64,000 bases of DNA from CAVYGN01 sp963796325 (lineage in GTDB: Bacteria > Spirochaetota > Brevinematia > Brevinematales > JAOACQ01), in NCBI GenBank assembly GCA_963796325.1, contig CAWCLF010000001.1:1116001-1180000 (forward strand), in the 5' to 3' direction. The position numbers were made by a program, and so were the translations under genes. Below, piece after piece: positions 8,731 to 17,774 of the stretch (positions are counted from its first letter, which is position 1; every line of letters begins with the position of its first letter). A model generated the notes under the pieces. The model was not told the origin of the DNA. It was given only the letters and a program-made list of their open reading frames with translations, and ran no database searches.

Positions 8731-9621
8731 ATGACTGTATCGATGAAGAGAATATTTTTATGCATCATAGGTCTTCTGGGAGGACTGGCATCATGGGCAG
8801 CGGTCGAATCCGTCATAATTTACCAGGCTAAATTTCCTTCATATCTCTTTTTCGGTCTAGCACTGGGTATTATCGTGGGAATACTGATGGGGGGATTCCA
8901 GGGGTCAAGCGAGGGTATTTTTCTTGCCGACAGGAGCGTAATAATAAGAGGCGTTATAACCGGTGCGGCCGCCGGTATTGCAGGAGGAGCTGCCGGATTC
9001 TTGATAGGGCAGGCTCTGCTTTTTGCCGCGGGAAACAGCCTCCTTCAGTCGCCGGGAAACATATATACCGAAATACTGCCGGCGGCAAGAGCGCTGGGGT
9101 GGGCCGTAATGGGGATTTTCATCGGTATGGCCGAAGGGATCAGGTCCCTTTCATTCAATAAAATAAAAGTCGGATTTCTTGGAGGACTCCTGGGTGGGAT
9201 AATCGGAGGACTGGCGGTCGAATTTTTACCGCGCGTTTTTAACAATCTTCTTATTTCGAGGCTTGCCGGTTTCCTTATCTTCGGACTTCTTATAGGTTTC
9301 TTTTATTCTCTTCTTGAAAAGTCGTTTTCTTCAGGCGTTCTCAGGCTACTCAACGGGAGTTTCAAGGGAAAGGAATTTTTACTGAACAGGAGAAGGATCA
9401 GGATCGGCACTTCTGCGGGAAGCGATATCAGGCTTACCGGATACGACAGCGTCGAACCCGATCATGCCGATGTAATTTCAAGAGGTATTTATGTAAGGAT
9501 TAAGAAAAGAGCTGCCGGAGCCCTGCTGAAGGTCAATGACGATGCCGTTGATAATAAAGAGCTGGAACTGGAAGATGTACTGGTGATAGGCAGCGCCAAA
9601 TTCCTCTTCAGATACAGTTAA
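8731..9621 (+). CDS. Multi-pass membrane protein with C-terminal FHA domain
   Basis: 296 residues. The first ~200 form about six hydrophobic helices with dense glycine repeats (GIIVGILMGGFQG, AAAGIAGGAAGFLIG, LGGLLGGIIGGL). Residues ~208-296 form an FHA domain: RIRIGTSAGSDIRL, the buried RIG(R/T)---NDI-L block, then HADV (in place of SRxH), and a VND element before the last strands. FHA domains bind phosphothreonine, so this is a plausible membrane-bound target of the kinase just upstream. AGGAG precedes the ATG. The degenerate SRxH-type loop leaves phosphopeptide binding unproven. Confidence 0.8.
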   Translation: MTVSMKRIFLCIIGLLGGLASWAAVESVIIYQAKFPSYLFFGLALGIIVGILMGGFQGSSEGIFLADRSVIIRGVITGAAAGIAGGAAGFLIGQALLFAAGNSLLQSPGNIYTEILPAARALGWAVMGIFIGMAEGIRSLSFNKIKVGFLGGLLGGIIGGLAVEFLPRVFNNLLISRLAGFLIFGLLIGFFYSLLEKSFSSGVLRLLNGSFKGKEFLLNRRRIRIGTSAGSDIRLTGYDSVEPDHADVISRGIYVRIKKRAAGALLKVNDDAVDNKELELEDVLVIGSAKFLFRYS

Positions 9622-9636
9622 TAAAGGAGGCCTTTC

Positions 9637-11061
9637 ATGACGAGGTGTTTTATTATATTCACATTCGCCTTCCTGTTAATAAGTTCCGCTTATACCGATC
9701 TTGTCAATATATCTGAAATCGATAATTCGGATCTTTTATTCAAACAGGAAATAAAAGTATATGTAAGCCTGCTTGACAACGACGGCAACCCGATCAATGA
9801 GGCTGCGCAGAACTCCATCAGCGTATCGGAATCGATTGACGGGAAAAGTTTCAAACCTGCCGGCATAACCGGATTTAAGCCCCGTGCTAATTATGAAAAC
9901 GGCATCAACTTTCTGCTTCTCATAGATAATTCGGGCAGCATGTACCGGGATATGAACGGGAACAAGACAGCCGATGACAGCAGCAGGCGCATAACGGGAG
10001 CGAAAAATGCCGTGATAAACCTCCTGGGCAGCATGAATAATCCTGAAGACAGGGTGGGAATTGCTTCCTTCAACACATATTATACCATATGGACCGTTCC
10101 CGTAAAAGATAAGGCGAAAATAGAGAATTATCTCGATGAAATAAAAAAACCTCTTCCCGATGAAGATTGGACTGAAATTTATTCGAGCCTGACCCTGGCC
10201 CCGGACAATTTCAACGGCATCAGAGGCAGGAAAGCGATCATTATACTGACCGACGGTAAAAACGAACCGTATTACCTCAATACGGGTAAACCGCACACAA
10301 AATTCGGTAAAAAGACGTTTTCTTACAGCGAAGCAATTGATAAATGCACACTTTCAGGGTGTTCGGTATTTGCAATAAATTATGGGAAACCGTCCGATAC
10401 AAAAGATAACGGCCTCTCCATTATTGCAAAGGAAACAGGCGGAGAGGTTTTCGACGCTTTGGGCGAGGAAGAACTTAAAGGGGTTTATAATAAAATAAGG
10501 GACAGGGTGCTTGACGAAATTCTCATAACCTATAAAGCCGGTATGGAGACATCCAATAAAAAATACGTCAAAGTGGAAATGAATACTGGGAAAACAATTA
10601 TATCTTCCACGAGGTATTATTATTCAGGAATAATATTCGGCATGCCCCTCTCGCAATTCACACCATGGCTTCCGGTTCCGCTTGCTGCAGCAGTAATTTT
10701 ATTATGGATCCTTTCGCTCATAAAATTCAGGAATAGAAACCGTAAACCCATGCTGGAAGTCCTTGACGCCCCCCGGGGTACGGTTATCAGCAGGACCTTC
10801 GAGCTTTCGAAGCAAGAAACTGTAATTGGGGGATCTCCTGCTGCCGATATGACCATACTGAATTCGCCTTCTCCCAAAGACGAATTTGCGACAATAGTTT
10901 ATGACCGGAAGACAAAGGTATATGCAATAAAAAGCAGGGACGAAGTTATGGTCAACAATAAACCTGTAAGGACCAGGATACTTGAGTCCGGCGACGTAAT
11001 AAACACAGGCGGCGTCACCATCGTTTTCGATGCGGGAGACACGGACAAAAATAAAAAATAG
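9637..11061 (+). CDS. Exported vWA-domain protein with a transmembrane helix and C-terminal FHA domain
   Basis: 474 residues. In order: signal peptide (CFIIFTFAFLLISSAY), a vWA domain from ~90 to 300 with a complete metal-site motif LLLIDNSGSM (DxSGS) and a later ILTDGKN (the TDG of the MIDAS site), one membrane helix at ~344-362, and an FHA-like domain at ~375-474 (SKQETVIGGSPAADMTILN). The topology puts the vWA domain in the periplasm and the FHA domain in the cytoplasm, so it could link an adhesion or scaffold event outside to phospho-signalling inside. AAAGGAGG lies 8 nt before the ATG. It ends the forward run of the cluster. Confidence 0.85.
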   Translation: MTRCFIIFTFAFLLISSAYTDLVNISEIDNSDLLFKQEIKVYVSLLDNDGNPINEAAQNSISVSESIDGKSFKPAGITGFKPRANYENGINFLLLIDNSGSMYRDMNGNKTADDSSRRITGAKNAVINLLGSMNNPEDRVGIASFNTYYTIWTVPVKDKAKIENYLDEIKKPLPDEDWTEIYSSLTLAPDNFNGIRGRKAIIILTDGKNEPYYLNTGKPHTKFGKKTFSYSEAIDKCTLSGCSVFAINYGKPSDTKDNGLSIIAKETGGEVFDALGEEELKGVYNKIRDRVLDEILITYKAGMETSNKKYVKVEMNTGKTIISSTRYYYSGIIFGMPLSQFTPWLPVPLAAAVILLWILSLIKFRNRNRKPMLEVLDAPRGTVISRTFELSKQETVIGGSPAADMTILNSPSPKDEFATIVYDRKTKVYAIKSRDEVMVNNKPVRTRILESGDVINTGGVTIVFDAGDTDKNKK

Positions 11062-11082
11062 CGTATCGGCGCTGAACTGTAC

Positions 11083-11940
11083 TTAACCCTTTTTCAATAC
11101 GATCGTTGCCGCTTTTTCCTTCAAACTCCTGCCGAAAATCATTTTCGGAACCATCATGGGGGGTTTTGCGTCTATTGTCAGTTTTTGTCCTGTTTTCGGA
11201 TTTATTCCGATATGCGCTTTCCTGGCCTCTCTCGCCCTGAGTGTAAGAGTGCCCAATTTCCCGAACCTGACCTTTTCACCAAGCAGAATACCGGTTTCGA
11301 TCATATACTGGTAATCCTCAAGCATCGATCTTGTTTTTTTTATTGTTATGCCGTTTTTAGCGGCAAGAAAACGAGCGATAAATTTTGTGTTGAATTCCCG
11401 GGGTACCTGTTTGTCATTTAAAATAACTGTCCTGTTTATCTTTACAAAGGCGTTTGTCAGGAAAATAGTTGCCTGCCGTATCCTCCTGTCCTCTTCTTCC
11501 GGGCTGATATCTTTATCGAACGTCATAATTTTGAAGACTGCCGATGTCTTTTGAATCGGACCCTTTGTAAAGAATGCCGAACTATCGGGAGAAACCGCCT
11601 GTGTGATATTGGTGTCTTTAATTATGACAATACCGGGGACGTCTTGCCTGAGCCTGATGCTGTAGTATTCGATCGTCCTGGACCCGTCCGTAGAGGGACT
11701 CAGGGTAATAAGAGAGCCGGAGTAGGTATATAAGACGGCTCCATCCGGAGAATCGGGGGAAAACGAACCCGTTTCGATCATGTCCAGGGCTTTAACCTGG
11801 CTGTCGAACATAAATTCCTTGGTAATCCATATCGAAGCAAGTTTTGATAACGATTCGTCATTGACCGGAAGCCCGGAAGTTTTTAAAAGTTCTTCCAAAT
11901 GCCTCTGGATCTTTACAGGCAATTCGCTGAAATTTTCCAT
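11083..11940 (-). CDS. HU/IHF-type DNA-binding domain fused to the unrecognised domain of the 6235-6783 product
   Basis: 285 residues. Residues 1-~175 repeat the unknown domain of the first gene in this cluster (TYSGSL, LRQDVP, GPIQKTSAVFKI, PEEE). Residues ~180-285 form an HU fold with the specific C-terminal signature: VRFGKLGTLTLRAREARKAH, then INPKTGQKLTIDA, then MVPKMIFGRSLKE (compare GFGTF-vR-R-aR-GrNP-TGe-i-i-a---p-FkpGk-Lk). HU proteins are usually ~90 residues, so this is a real fusion. It converges on the vWA-FHA gene with a 21-bp gap. GGAGG is visible before the ATG. A DNA-linked output for the kinase cluster is inferred. Confidence 0.85.
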   Translation of the reverse strand: MENFSELPVKIQRHLEELLKTSGLPVNDESLSKLASIWITKEFMFDSQVKALDMIETGSFSPDSPDGAVLYTYSGSLITLSPSTDGSRTIEYYSIRLRQDVPGIVIIKDTNITQAVSPDSSAFFTKGPIQKTSAVFKIMTFDKDISPEEEDRRIRQATIFLTNAFVKINRTVILNDKQVPREFNTKFIARFLAAKNGITIKKTRSMLEDYQYMIETGILLGEKVRFGKLGTLTLRAREARKAHIGINPKTGQKLTIDAKPPMMVPKMIFGRSLKEKAATIVLKKG

Positions 11941-12060
11941 AAAGAAGCCTCCTGTTCGGCTGGCAGACGTATTTTAATTACACCGGTAAAGGATGTCAAT
12001 TTAATATTGAAGGAAACGGGGGAGGATGTTAAAATTACCCGGGTTTAGAGGGTGCAGGAT

Positions 12061-13302
12061 ATGAAAGACAAAGAAAACCGATTCATGGTTCTTTTTATAA
12101 CAACGCTGTCTTCGTTTTTGACCGCTTTTGCGGCTTCCTCGATAATAGTGGCTCTTCCATCGATAGGCGCCGAATTCAATGCGGATGCAATATCGCTGAA
12201 CTGGATAGTAACATCTTTCCTTCTTACGACTGCCGTTTTCATGATGCCGTCAGGAAGGCTGGGCGACATCGCGGGAAGAAGAAAAGTCTTTGCCTTCGGG
12301 GTAATGATTTATGTTTTATCGGCAGCTGCTGCATACCTGTCGAAATCGGTTATGATCCTGATCGCCGCCCGTGTTATACAGGGTATAGGCGGGGCTATGA
12401 CTGCCGGGACAGCTGCAGCCATTCTTGTTGCATCTTATCCGCTGGAGGAAAGAGGCCGCGTAATAGGCATAAATACGGCAGCTGTTTACACCGGCTTGTC
12501 GGCAGGACCCTTCCTCGGCGGAATTATGACAAAAGGATTCGGATGGAGAAGCATTTTTCTTGTCAATATAGCGGTATGCTCCCTTATCGTGGCGCTCATC
12601 GCTGGAATGCTCCGGGGAGAAGAAGTTAAAATAAATAAAAAAACGGGAATAACAGGACTATTAAAGATCGATATGCATCTATTTTTAAAAAACCGCGTAT
12701 TCCTTATGTCGAACCTGGCAGCCCTGATAAATTACAGTGCGACCTTTGCCGTCAGTTTTTTTGTAAGCCTTTACCTCCAGCTCATTAAACATAAAAGCGC
12801 CGGAGAGGCCGGTATGATACTTGTCGTTCAGCCTGTCCTGCAGGCCTTATTTTCACCTGTATCGGGCAGGTTATCGGACAGGATAGAACCCCGCTATTTA
12901 TCGAGTTCAGGAATGGCCCTGTGCGCCGCCGGCCTTTTTATGCTGATTTTCCTGTCCGGAGAAACTACAACGGCATATACGGTTTTCTGCCTGTCTCTTC
13001 TTGGAATAGGTTTTGCGCTTTTCTCATCTCCCAATACCAATGCAGTTATGAGCTCGGTGACAAAAGATTACCTGGGGGCGGCTTCATCCGCGATAGGAAC
13101 CATGAGGGTTATAGGCCAGATGGCCAGCATGGCCGTCGCACTCTTCTTATTCTCCATATTTATCGGCAATGCTGTAATCAACGGAAGCAATGCAGGAATG
13201 TTTTTAAAATCCTCGGCCTGGGGATTCGGGATATTTTCAATTTTATGTACTGCCGGTATTTTTGCTTCAATGGCCAGGGGTAATGTCAGGATTAGTGAAT
13301 AA
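12061..13302 (+). CDS. MFS transporter, DHA2/EmrB-QacA-like drug efflux
   Basis: About 413 residues and 12 predicted membrane helices. The MFS loop 2-3 motif reads GRLGDIAGRRKVF, and the antiporter motif C region IGINTAAVYTGLSAGPFLGG is present (g--GP-hGG). The N-terminal segment AASSIIVALPSIGAEFNAD is typical of the DHA2 family (vvnvALP-i---l). By family it exports drugs or lipophilic metabolites with a proton gradient. I use the ATG at 12061, with GAGGG upstream; a GTG three codons earlier touches that Shine-Dalgarno. It stands alone between the signalling cluster and a sensor kinase, and its substrate cannot be read from sequence. Confidence 0.88.
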   Translation: MKDKENRFMVLFITTLSSFLTAFAASSIIVALPSIGAEFNADAISLNWIVTSFLLTTAVFMMPSGRLGDIAGRRKVFAFGVMIYVLSAAAAYLSKSVMILIAARVIQGIGGAMTAGTAAAILVASYPLEERGRVIGINTAAVYTGLSAGPFLGGIMTKGFGWRSIFLVNIAVCSLIVALIAGMLRGEEVKINKKTGITGLLKIDMHLFLKNRVFLMSNLAALINYSATFAVSFFVSLYLQLIKHKSAGEAGMILVVQPVLQALFSPVSGRLSDRIEPRYLSSSGMALCAAGLFMLIFLSGETTTAYTVFCLSLLGIGFALFSSPNTNAVMSSVTKDYLGAASSAIGTMRVIGQMASMAVALFLFSIFIGNAVINGSNAGMFLKSSAWGFGIFSILCTAGIFASMARGNVRISE

Positions 13303-13422
13303 TAGTTGTTATTTTTCTATAATCGATTTAATATTATATCGAAAACCTGGATTAAATGTCCGGTTAATCAAGTCATGGAAGGGACCGTTTTTTACAAATC
13401 TATGAGGTAGCTTAGGGTAAGT

Positions 13423-16218
13423 ATGAATAACAGTATAAGCGAAAGAAGAAGAATATTTATACTCATCCTGATAATGGGCGGGATCGTTCTTGCTGCAGGG
13501 TGGATCACTATCGGCCTTTTGTACGTCACGTCATTAAAAGAAGAAAGGACCAGGCTCAGCGAGATGGTGGAATATCAGAATGCCATGGTGACAGGGGTCG
13601 CTCCCGACGGCGAAACCAGGGCATTGAAACATTTTAAAGACACTTACAGTGAATATTATAAAAGCGGTCCGAAATGCGAATTCGTGCTGGCAAAACTGGA
13701 AGACGGAAAAATAAAATTCCTGGATTGGCGCAGAACGGCTAGCGATCCTGAAGTGCTGAATCTGTCTCTTTCAAATAATCTGGCCGTACCGGCCAGGCTT
13801 GCGCTTAGCGGAAAATCGGGCACTATAATCGGCCTCGATTACAGGGGCAATTTTGTCCTGGCGGCATACAGGCCCGCGGACATGTTCGGCTGGGGCATCG
13901 TCGCCAAGATCAATTTTATCGACATCCAGGCTCCTTATATAATGGCGGCCCTGGCGGCTGTAGCATCCGCCGCCATCCTCGTACTCCTCGGAGGGATATT
14001 TTTCCTCCGGTTTACAAATCCAATTTTCCAGCTCTTATATGAAAGCGAGAGGAATTTTTCCTTTCTTATCAAAGGCATAAAGGATTATGCTATTTTTATG
14101 CTCGACCCCGGCGGAAGGGTGGCCACATGGAACCCGGGAGCGGAAAGGATCATGGGTTACAGCGGGAAAGAAATAATAGGCCGGCATATATCGTGTTTTT
14201 ATACTGAAGAGGACGCCTTAAGCAATAAACCCGAAAACGATCTTTACAGCGCCGTAAACGAAGGAAGGTTCGAGGATGAAGGATGGAGGGTAAGGAAGGA
14301 CGGGAATAAATTCTGGGCTAACGGCGTGATAAACTCCCTTTACGACAGAAAGGGGCGCGTAAAAGGCTTTGCAAAAATAATGAGGGATATTACCGAGAAA
14401 AAGCAATCCGAGGAAGTCCTCCATGAAAGCGAGGAAAGGTTCCGCCTGATCTTCGAACAGTCTCCTATGGGCGCCAATATAATTTCCACGGATTACAAGA
14501 TATTGAGGGTCAACAACAGGTTTTGCGCCTTCCTCGGTTATTCATGGCAGGAAATGATCAATAAACCCGTGCAGAGCTTTACCCATCCCGACGATGCAAA
14601 AAAGGACGAATGGAATACCGGACGGCTTTTGAAAGGAGACCTGGACATATATGTAACCGACAAGCGGTATATCAGGAAAGACGGCAGCATTTTCTGGGGA
14701 CATCTGACCGTAAGCCTTATGAAAAATCCGGCAGGGGACCCTCTGTACTTCCTGGGATTGATCGAAGATATCGCCGAAATAAAAAAAGCCGAAGAGGCTC
14801 TTCATGAAAGCGAAGCGAGGTTCAAGCTTGTTTTCGACCGTTCCCCCATAGGCTGCGCCATAGTGACGATGGATTACCGCTACGAACTGGTGAACGAAGC
14901 GTTCCGGGAATTCCTCGGGTATTCGGATACCGAGTTCGCTTCCCTTAAACTTTCGGACGTCACGCATCCGGGCGATCTGGATATCGACCTCGGGATAGCG
15001 AAGAGCCTTATGAACGGCGAAGCTGAAAGGGCCGTCAGGGACAAGAGATATATACGCAAGGACCGAAAAGTAGTCTGGGGCCATATCTCGGTGAATCTTA
15101 TGAGGGACCATGAGGGCAAACCCCGGAACTTTCTTGTCCTTGTCGAGGACATCACCGAGAGAAAAAAAGCCGAGGAAGCGCTCCGGGAAAGCCTGGACAG
15201 GTTCAGAACAGTATCGGAGATGACTACGGAATGGGCTGCGGCAGTCGATATAATGCCGGGCGGGAACAAGAAAACGATCTGGAGATTCGGGGCTTACGAA
15301 AAACTGACGGGATATTCATCGGCTGATCTGGACAGGATTGGAGGGATCGAGGAAATAATTTACCGGGAAGACCGGGACATATACCGGAATTCCATTAATA
15401 AAATAATAGACGGCCAGGACGTGACCCCGGAGTTCAGGATCGTGACGAAAAATGGCGAATTGACCTGGATGCAGTTCTTCTGGAAACCGGTACAGGAATA
15501 TAAAAACGAAGGGATCGTGCGTTTCATCAGCGCCGGAAAGGATATTACAGGCAGGAAAAAAGACGAGGAAAGGATATTATCGAGTCTCAGGGAAAAGGAA
15601 GCGCTGCTGCGAGAACTCTATCACAGGACTAAAAACAATATGCAGGTCATAAGCGCGCTTCTCCAGTTATATTCTTCAAAAACTACGGACGACAGTGTCA
15701 GGGCGGCTTTCAGGGAAATGGTCGACAGGATCCAATCTATGGCGCTTGTCCACCAGAAACTTTACCAATCAAAAAGTCTTTCCAGCATCGATCTCAGCGA
15801 CTATATCGCCGACCTCTCAAACCTCCTCATCTCGAGCTACAGCCCGGGTCCGGAAAAGATCTCCCTTCTGATCAACGCCGAAAAGATCCAGATCCAGATC
15901 GACGTAGCCGTGCCATGCGGATTGATACTCAATGAATTGATATCGAATTCGCTCAAGCATGCTTTTCCGGGGGATAGAAAGGGGGAAATCCGGATAAACC
16001 TCCATAAAACAGGCAACGATATTATCGAACTGTCAGTTGCCGATAACGGAGTTGGAGTTCCGGAAGGTTTCGATTTCAGGAAAAGCGAAAAAATGGGCGT
16101 TCAGAGCGTTTTCGCCATTGCAGAACACCAGCTCCGCGGAGATGTAAGCTTCGAATCCCATAACGGCATCGTATGCACACTTCATTTTAACCGGGAATAC
16201 GGAATAGGGATGGATTAA
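13423..16218 (+). CDS. Multi-PAS sensor histidine kinase of the HisKA_2 type
   Basis: 931 residues. It has a membrane helix (~10-35), an extracytoplasmic sensor (~36-170, with GKSGTIIGLDYRGNFVLAAY), a second helix (~175-200), four PAS domains with PAC tails (DITEKKQSEE, DITERKKAEE and others), then a HisKA_2 dimerisation box LLRELYHRTKNNMQVISALL with the phosphorylatable His, and an ATPase domain (NELISNSLKHAFPG, DNGVGVPEGFD). HisKA_2 kinases usually feed small receivers, and a receiver gene starts 5 bp downstream. The sensor domain is related to that of the kinase at 60985-62634. A GGGTAAGT-type ribosome site precedes the ATG. Confidence 0.94.
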   Translation: MNNSISERRRIFILILIMGGIVLAAGWITIGLLYVTSLKEERTRLSEMVEYQNAMVTGVAPDGETRALKHFKDTYSEYYKSGPKCEFVLAKLEDGKIKFLDWRRTASDPEVLNLSLSNNLAVPARLALSGKSGTIIGLDYRGNFVLAAYRPADMFGWGIVAKINFIDIQAPYIMAALAAVASAAILVLLGGIFFLRFTNPIFQLLYESERNFSFLIKGIKDYAIFMLDPGGRVATWNPGAERIMGYSGKEIIGRHISCFYTEEDALSNKPENDLYSAVNEGRFEDEGWRVRKDGNKFWANGVINSLYDRKGRVKGFAKIMRDITEKKQSEEVLHESEERFRLIFEQSPMGANIISTDYKILRVNNRFCAFLGYSWQEMINKPVQSFTHPDDAKKDEWNTGRLLKGDLDIYVTDKRYIRKDGSIFWGHLTVSLMKNPAGDPLYFLGLIEDIAEIKKAEEALHESEARFKLVFDRSPIGCAIVTMDYRYELVNEAFREFLGYSDTEFASLKLSDVTHPGDLDIDLGIAKSLMNGEAERAVRDKRYIRKDRKVVWGHISVNLMRDHEGKPRNFLVLVEDITERKKAEEALRESLDRFRTVSEMTTEWAAAVDIMPGGNKKTIWRFGAYEKLTGYSSADLDRIGGIEEIIYREDRDIYRNSINKIIDGQDVTPEFRIVTKNGELTWMQFFWKPVQEYKNEGIVRFISAGKDITGRKKDEERILSSLREKEALLRELYHRTKNNMQVISALLQLYSSKTTDDSVRAAFREMVDRIQSMALVHQKLYQSKSLSSIDLSDYIADLSNLLISSYSPGPEKISLLINAEKIQIQIDVAVPCGLILNELISNSLKHAFPGDRKGEIRINLHKTGNDIIELSVADNGVGVPEGFDFRKSEKMGVQSVFAIAEHQLRGDVSFESHNGIVCTLHFNREYGIGMD

Positions 16219-16222
16219 AAAT

Positions 16223-16585
16223 ATGTCCGGAAAAAAAAAGATCCTTGTAGTCGAAGACGAAGCATTCACGGCCATGATGTTATGTGAAAACCTGGCCAGG
16301 ACCGGATATCAGGTTTTCAGACCGGTTTCCACGGGGGAAGAAGCTGTGAAAAGCGCTCTTGAGGACAATCCCGATGTGATACTTATGGATATCCACCTTG
16401 CGGGTTCGATCGACGGCATCGAAGCAGCCGAGAAGATCAGCGAAAAGAAGACAATCCCGATTATCTTTATGACCGGGTACACAAACCAGGATTTTATCGA
16501 AAGGACGAAGAACCTGAGACCTGTTACATATGTCAACAAACCTATAAACATCAGCGAGATGGAAAAGATCATCGAAAGTTTTTGA
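16223..16585 (+). CDS. Single-domain response regulator (receiver only)
   Basis: 120 residues, a complete CheY-like receiver: acidic pair VVEDE, phosphoacceptor Asp in VILMDIHLAG, Thr in FMTGY, Lys in YVNKPI. No output domain. The start lies 5 bp after the stop of the multi-PAS kinase, so the two form a clear pair. Its last 17 bp overlap the convergent PHP gene. The downstream target is not visible. Confidence 0.93.
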   Translation: MSGKKKILVVEDEAFTAMMLCENLARTGYQVFRPVSTGEEAVKSALEDNPDVILMDIHLAGSIDGIEAAEKISEKKTIPIIFMTGYTNQDFIERTKNLRPVTYVNKPINISEMEKIIESF

Positions 16586-17342
16586 ATACCCTGTTTTCAA
16601 AATAACCGGGAGCGACTATGCCGTTTTTATCAAGGAGCGTTTCCAGAAAATTGAATTTCGATCCGATCTCGGCAAGGTTATGAGCATCCGAACCTGTAGT
16701 GATCATCCTGCCCCCCGAATTTGCATATTTATCCAGGATTTCAGCGCCCGGGAGAGGCTCTTCCAATCCCTTTCTCATGGAACTGGTGTTCAATTCCAGA
16801 GCGATACCGTTTTTTATCATTATTCTTAAAATTTCTTCGACAATTCCGGGGGTTTGAGTTTTTCCCAGATATCTTTTAGGAAAGTCGAAATGGGCTACTG
16901 CGTCGAACCCGCCGGATTCCACTGCTTTTAAGAGTTCGATATAATACATTTCGAAAATCTGGTCCTTTGAATAAAGAAGTTCAAGATCGTTCTCCCCGGC
17001 AAAATGATTGCCGATCCAGTGGACCGATCCGAGTATCATATCAAAATCAAGCTTAAGTATTTTTTCAAACTCGGCCCGATAAAGGTGAGGCTCTCCGACT
17101 TCGGCGCCTTTTAAAACGGTCAATTCTCCGCCGAATGCATTCCTCGCCCTGTCGATCTCTTTTGAAAAAGCCTTGAAATTGAAAAAACCTGTTCCTCCTG
17201 ATATTTTTCCAAGATCCAGATGCTCGGTGAAGCATATATACTTGAAATTTTTTTTGACAGCTTCACGGCATATGTCATTGATAGAATCGGTTCCGTCTTT
17301 TGAATTGTCGGAATGCACATGAAGATCGGCTGTTAAAAGCAT
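16569..17342 (-). CDS. PHP-domain phosphoesterase, histidinol-phosphatase (HisK)-like
   Basis: 257 residues with the four PHP metal-binding blocks: DLHVHSDNSKDG near the N-terminus, TEHLD, a central LGSVHWIG and HFD, and TTGSDAHN near the end. This layout is that of monofunctional HisK-type histidinol phosphatases (~260 residues), which use a trinuclear metal site. No other his genes are nearby, so another phosphate monoester substrate is possible. It is convergent with, and overlaps, the receiver gene by 17 bp. Confidence 0.82.
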   Translation of the reverse strand: MLLTADLHVHSDNSKDGTDSINDICREAVKKNFKYICFTEHLDLGKISGGTGFFNFKAFSKEIDRARNAFGGELTVLKGAEVGEPHLYRAEFEKILKLDFDMILGSVHWIGNHFAGENDLELLYSKDQIFEMYYIELLKAVESGGFDAVAHFDFPKRYLGKTQTPGIVEEILRIMIKNGIALELNTSSMRKGLEEPLPGAEILDKYANSGGRMITTGSDAHNLAEIGSKFNFLETLLDKNGIVAPGYFENRVFKNFR

Positions 17343-17427
17343 AAAGGCCCCCCTTCCTGTTGACGATCGGTTTCTATTAAAATTTAATAGATATTTTATT
17401 ACATAATCGGTTAATAATCAAACCAAT

Positions 17428-17537
17428 GCAGTCAGCAGTCGGCAGTCTAAAGTCGACAGAAAAAAGTGACAGCAATGACTGATGACTGCCGACTGCTGAC
17501 TGAAGTACTGCTGACTGAAGTACGTTGACTAATTCGG
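17428..17537. repeat. Heptad inverted-repeat element, copy C
   Basis: The left arm has AGTC at 17430, 17437, 17444 and 17451. The right arm has GACT at 17477, 17484, 17491 and 17498, and again at 17513 and 17527. The first eight keep an exact 7-bp period; the right end has an internal duplication (CTGACTGAAGTA twice) that breaks phase by one base. It occupies the first part of the 17343-17774 gene-free gap. Confidence 0.82.
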
Positions 17538-17582
17538 CATGTTTATTTAAAATCTTCTTGGGTTCATTATTAATGGGCACTT

Positions 17583-17667
17583 CTAATAACTCCCCCCTTA
17601 CGGGGATCTTCGCTTCGCTTCGGCCCTTTGGGGTAGCAAGGTAGTGCCTATTGGGCGGAATTATTAG
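17583..17667. repeat. 85-bp imperfect inverted repeat, possible MITE-like element
   Basis: The stretch starts CTAATAACTCCCCCC and ends GGGCGGAATTATTAG, mirror images at 12 of 15 positions. The interior is GC-rich and contains the direct run CTTCGCTTCGCTTCGG. A further GCCCTAATAATT stretch lies at ~17731. It sits in the same gap as heptad copy C, upstream of the monooxygenase gene. No transposase, and no second copy in the window that I could find. Confidence 0.4.
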
Positions 17668-17774
17668 ATTCAATATTATAATTATTTTCAGAAATCTAGT
17701 TTTTGGCCCTTAGGTCCTTAGGGGAACCGCCCTAATAATTTTAAACCGCAGCCAAGCTGATCGAGAGGTTCATC

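Noticed and set aside
17377..17673. A 98-residue minus-strand frame in the gap before the PKS operon
   Set aside because: It runs through the heptad element and the 85-bp palindrome and has no ribosome site; its apparent protein sequence is repeat-derived.
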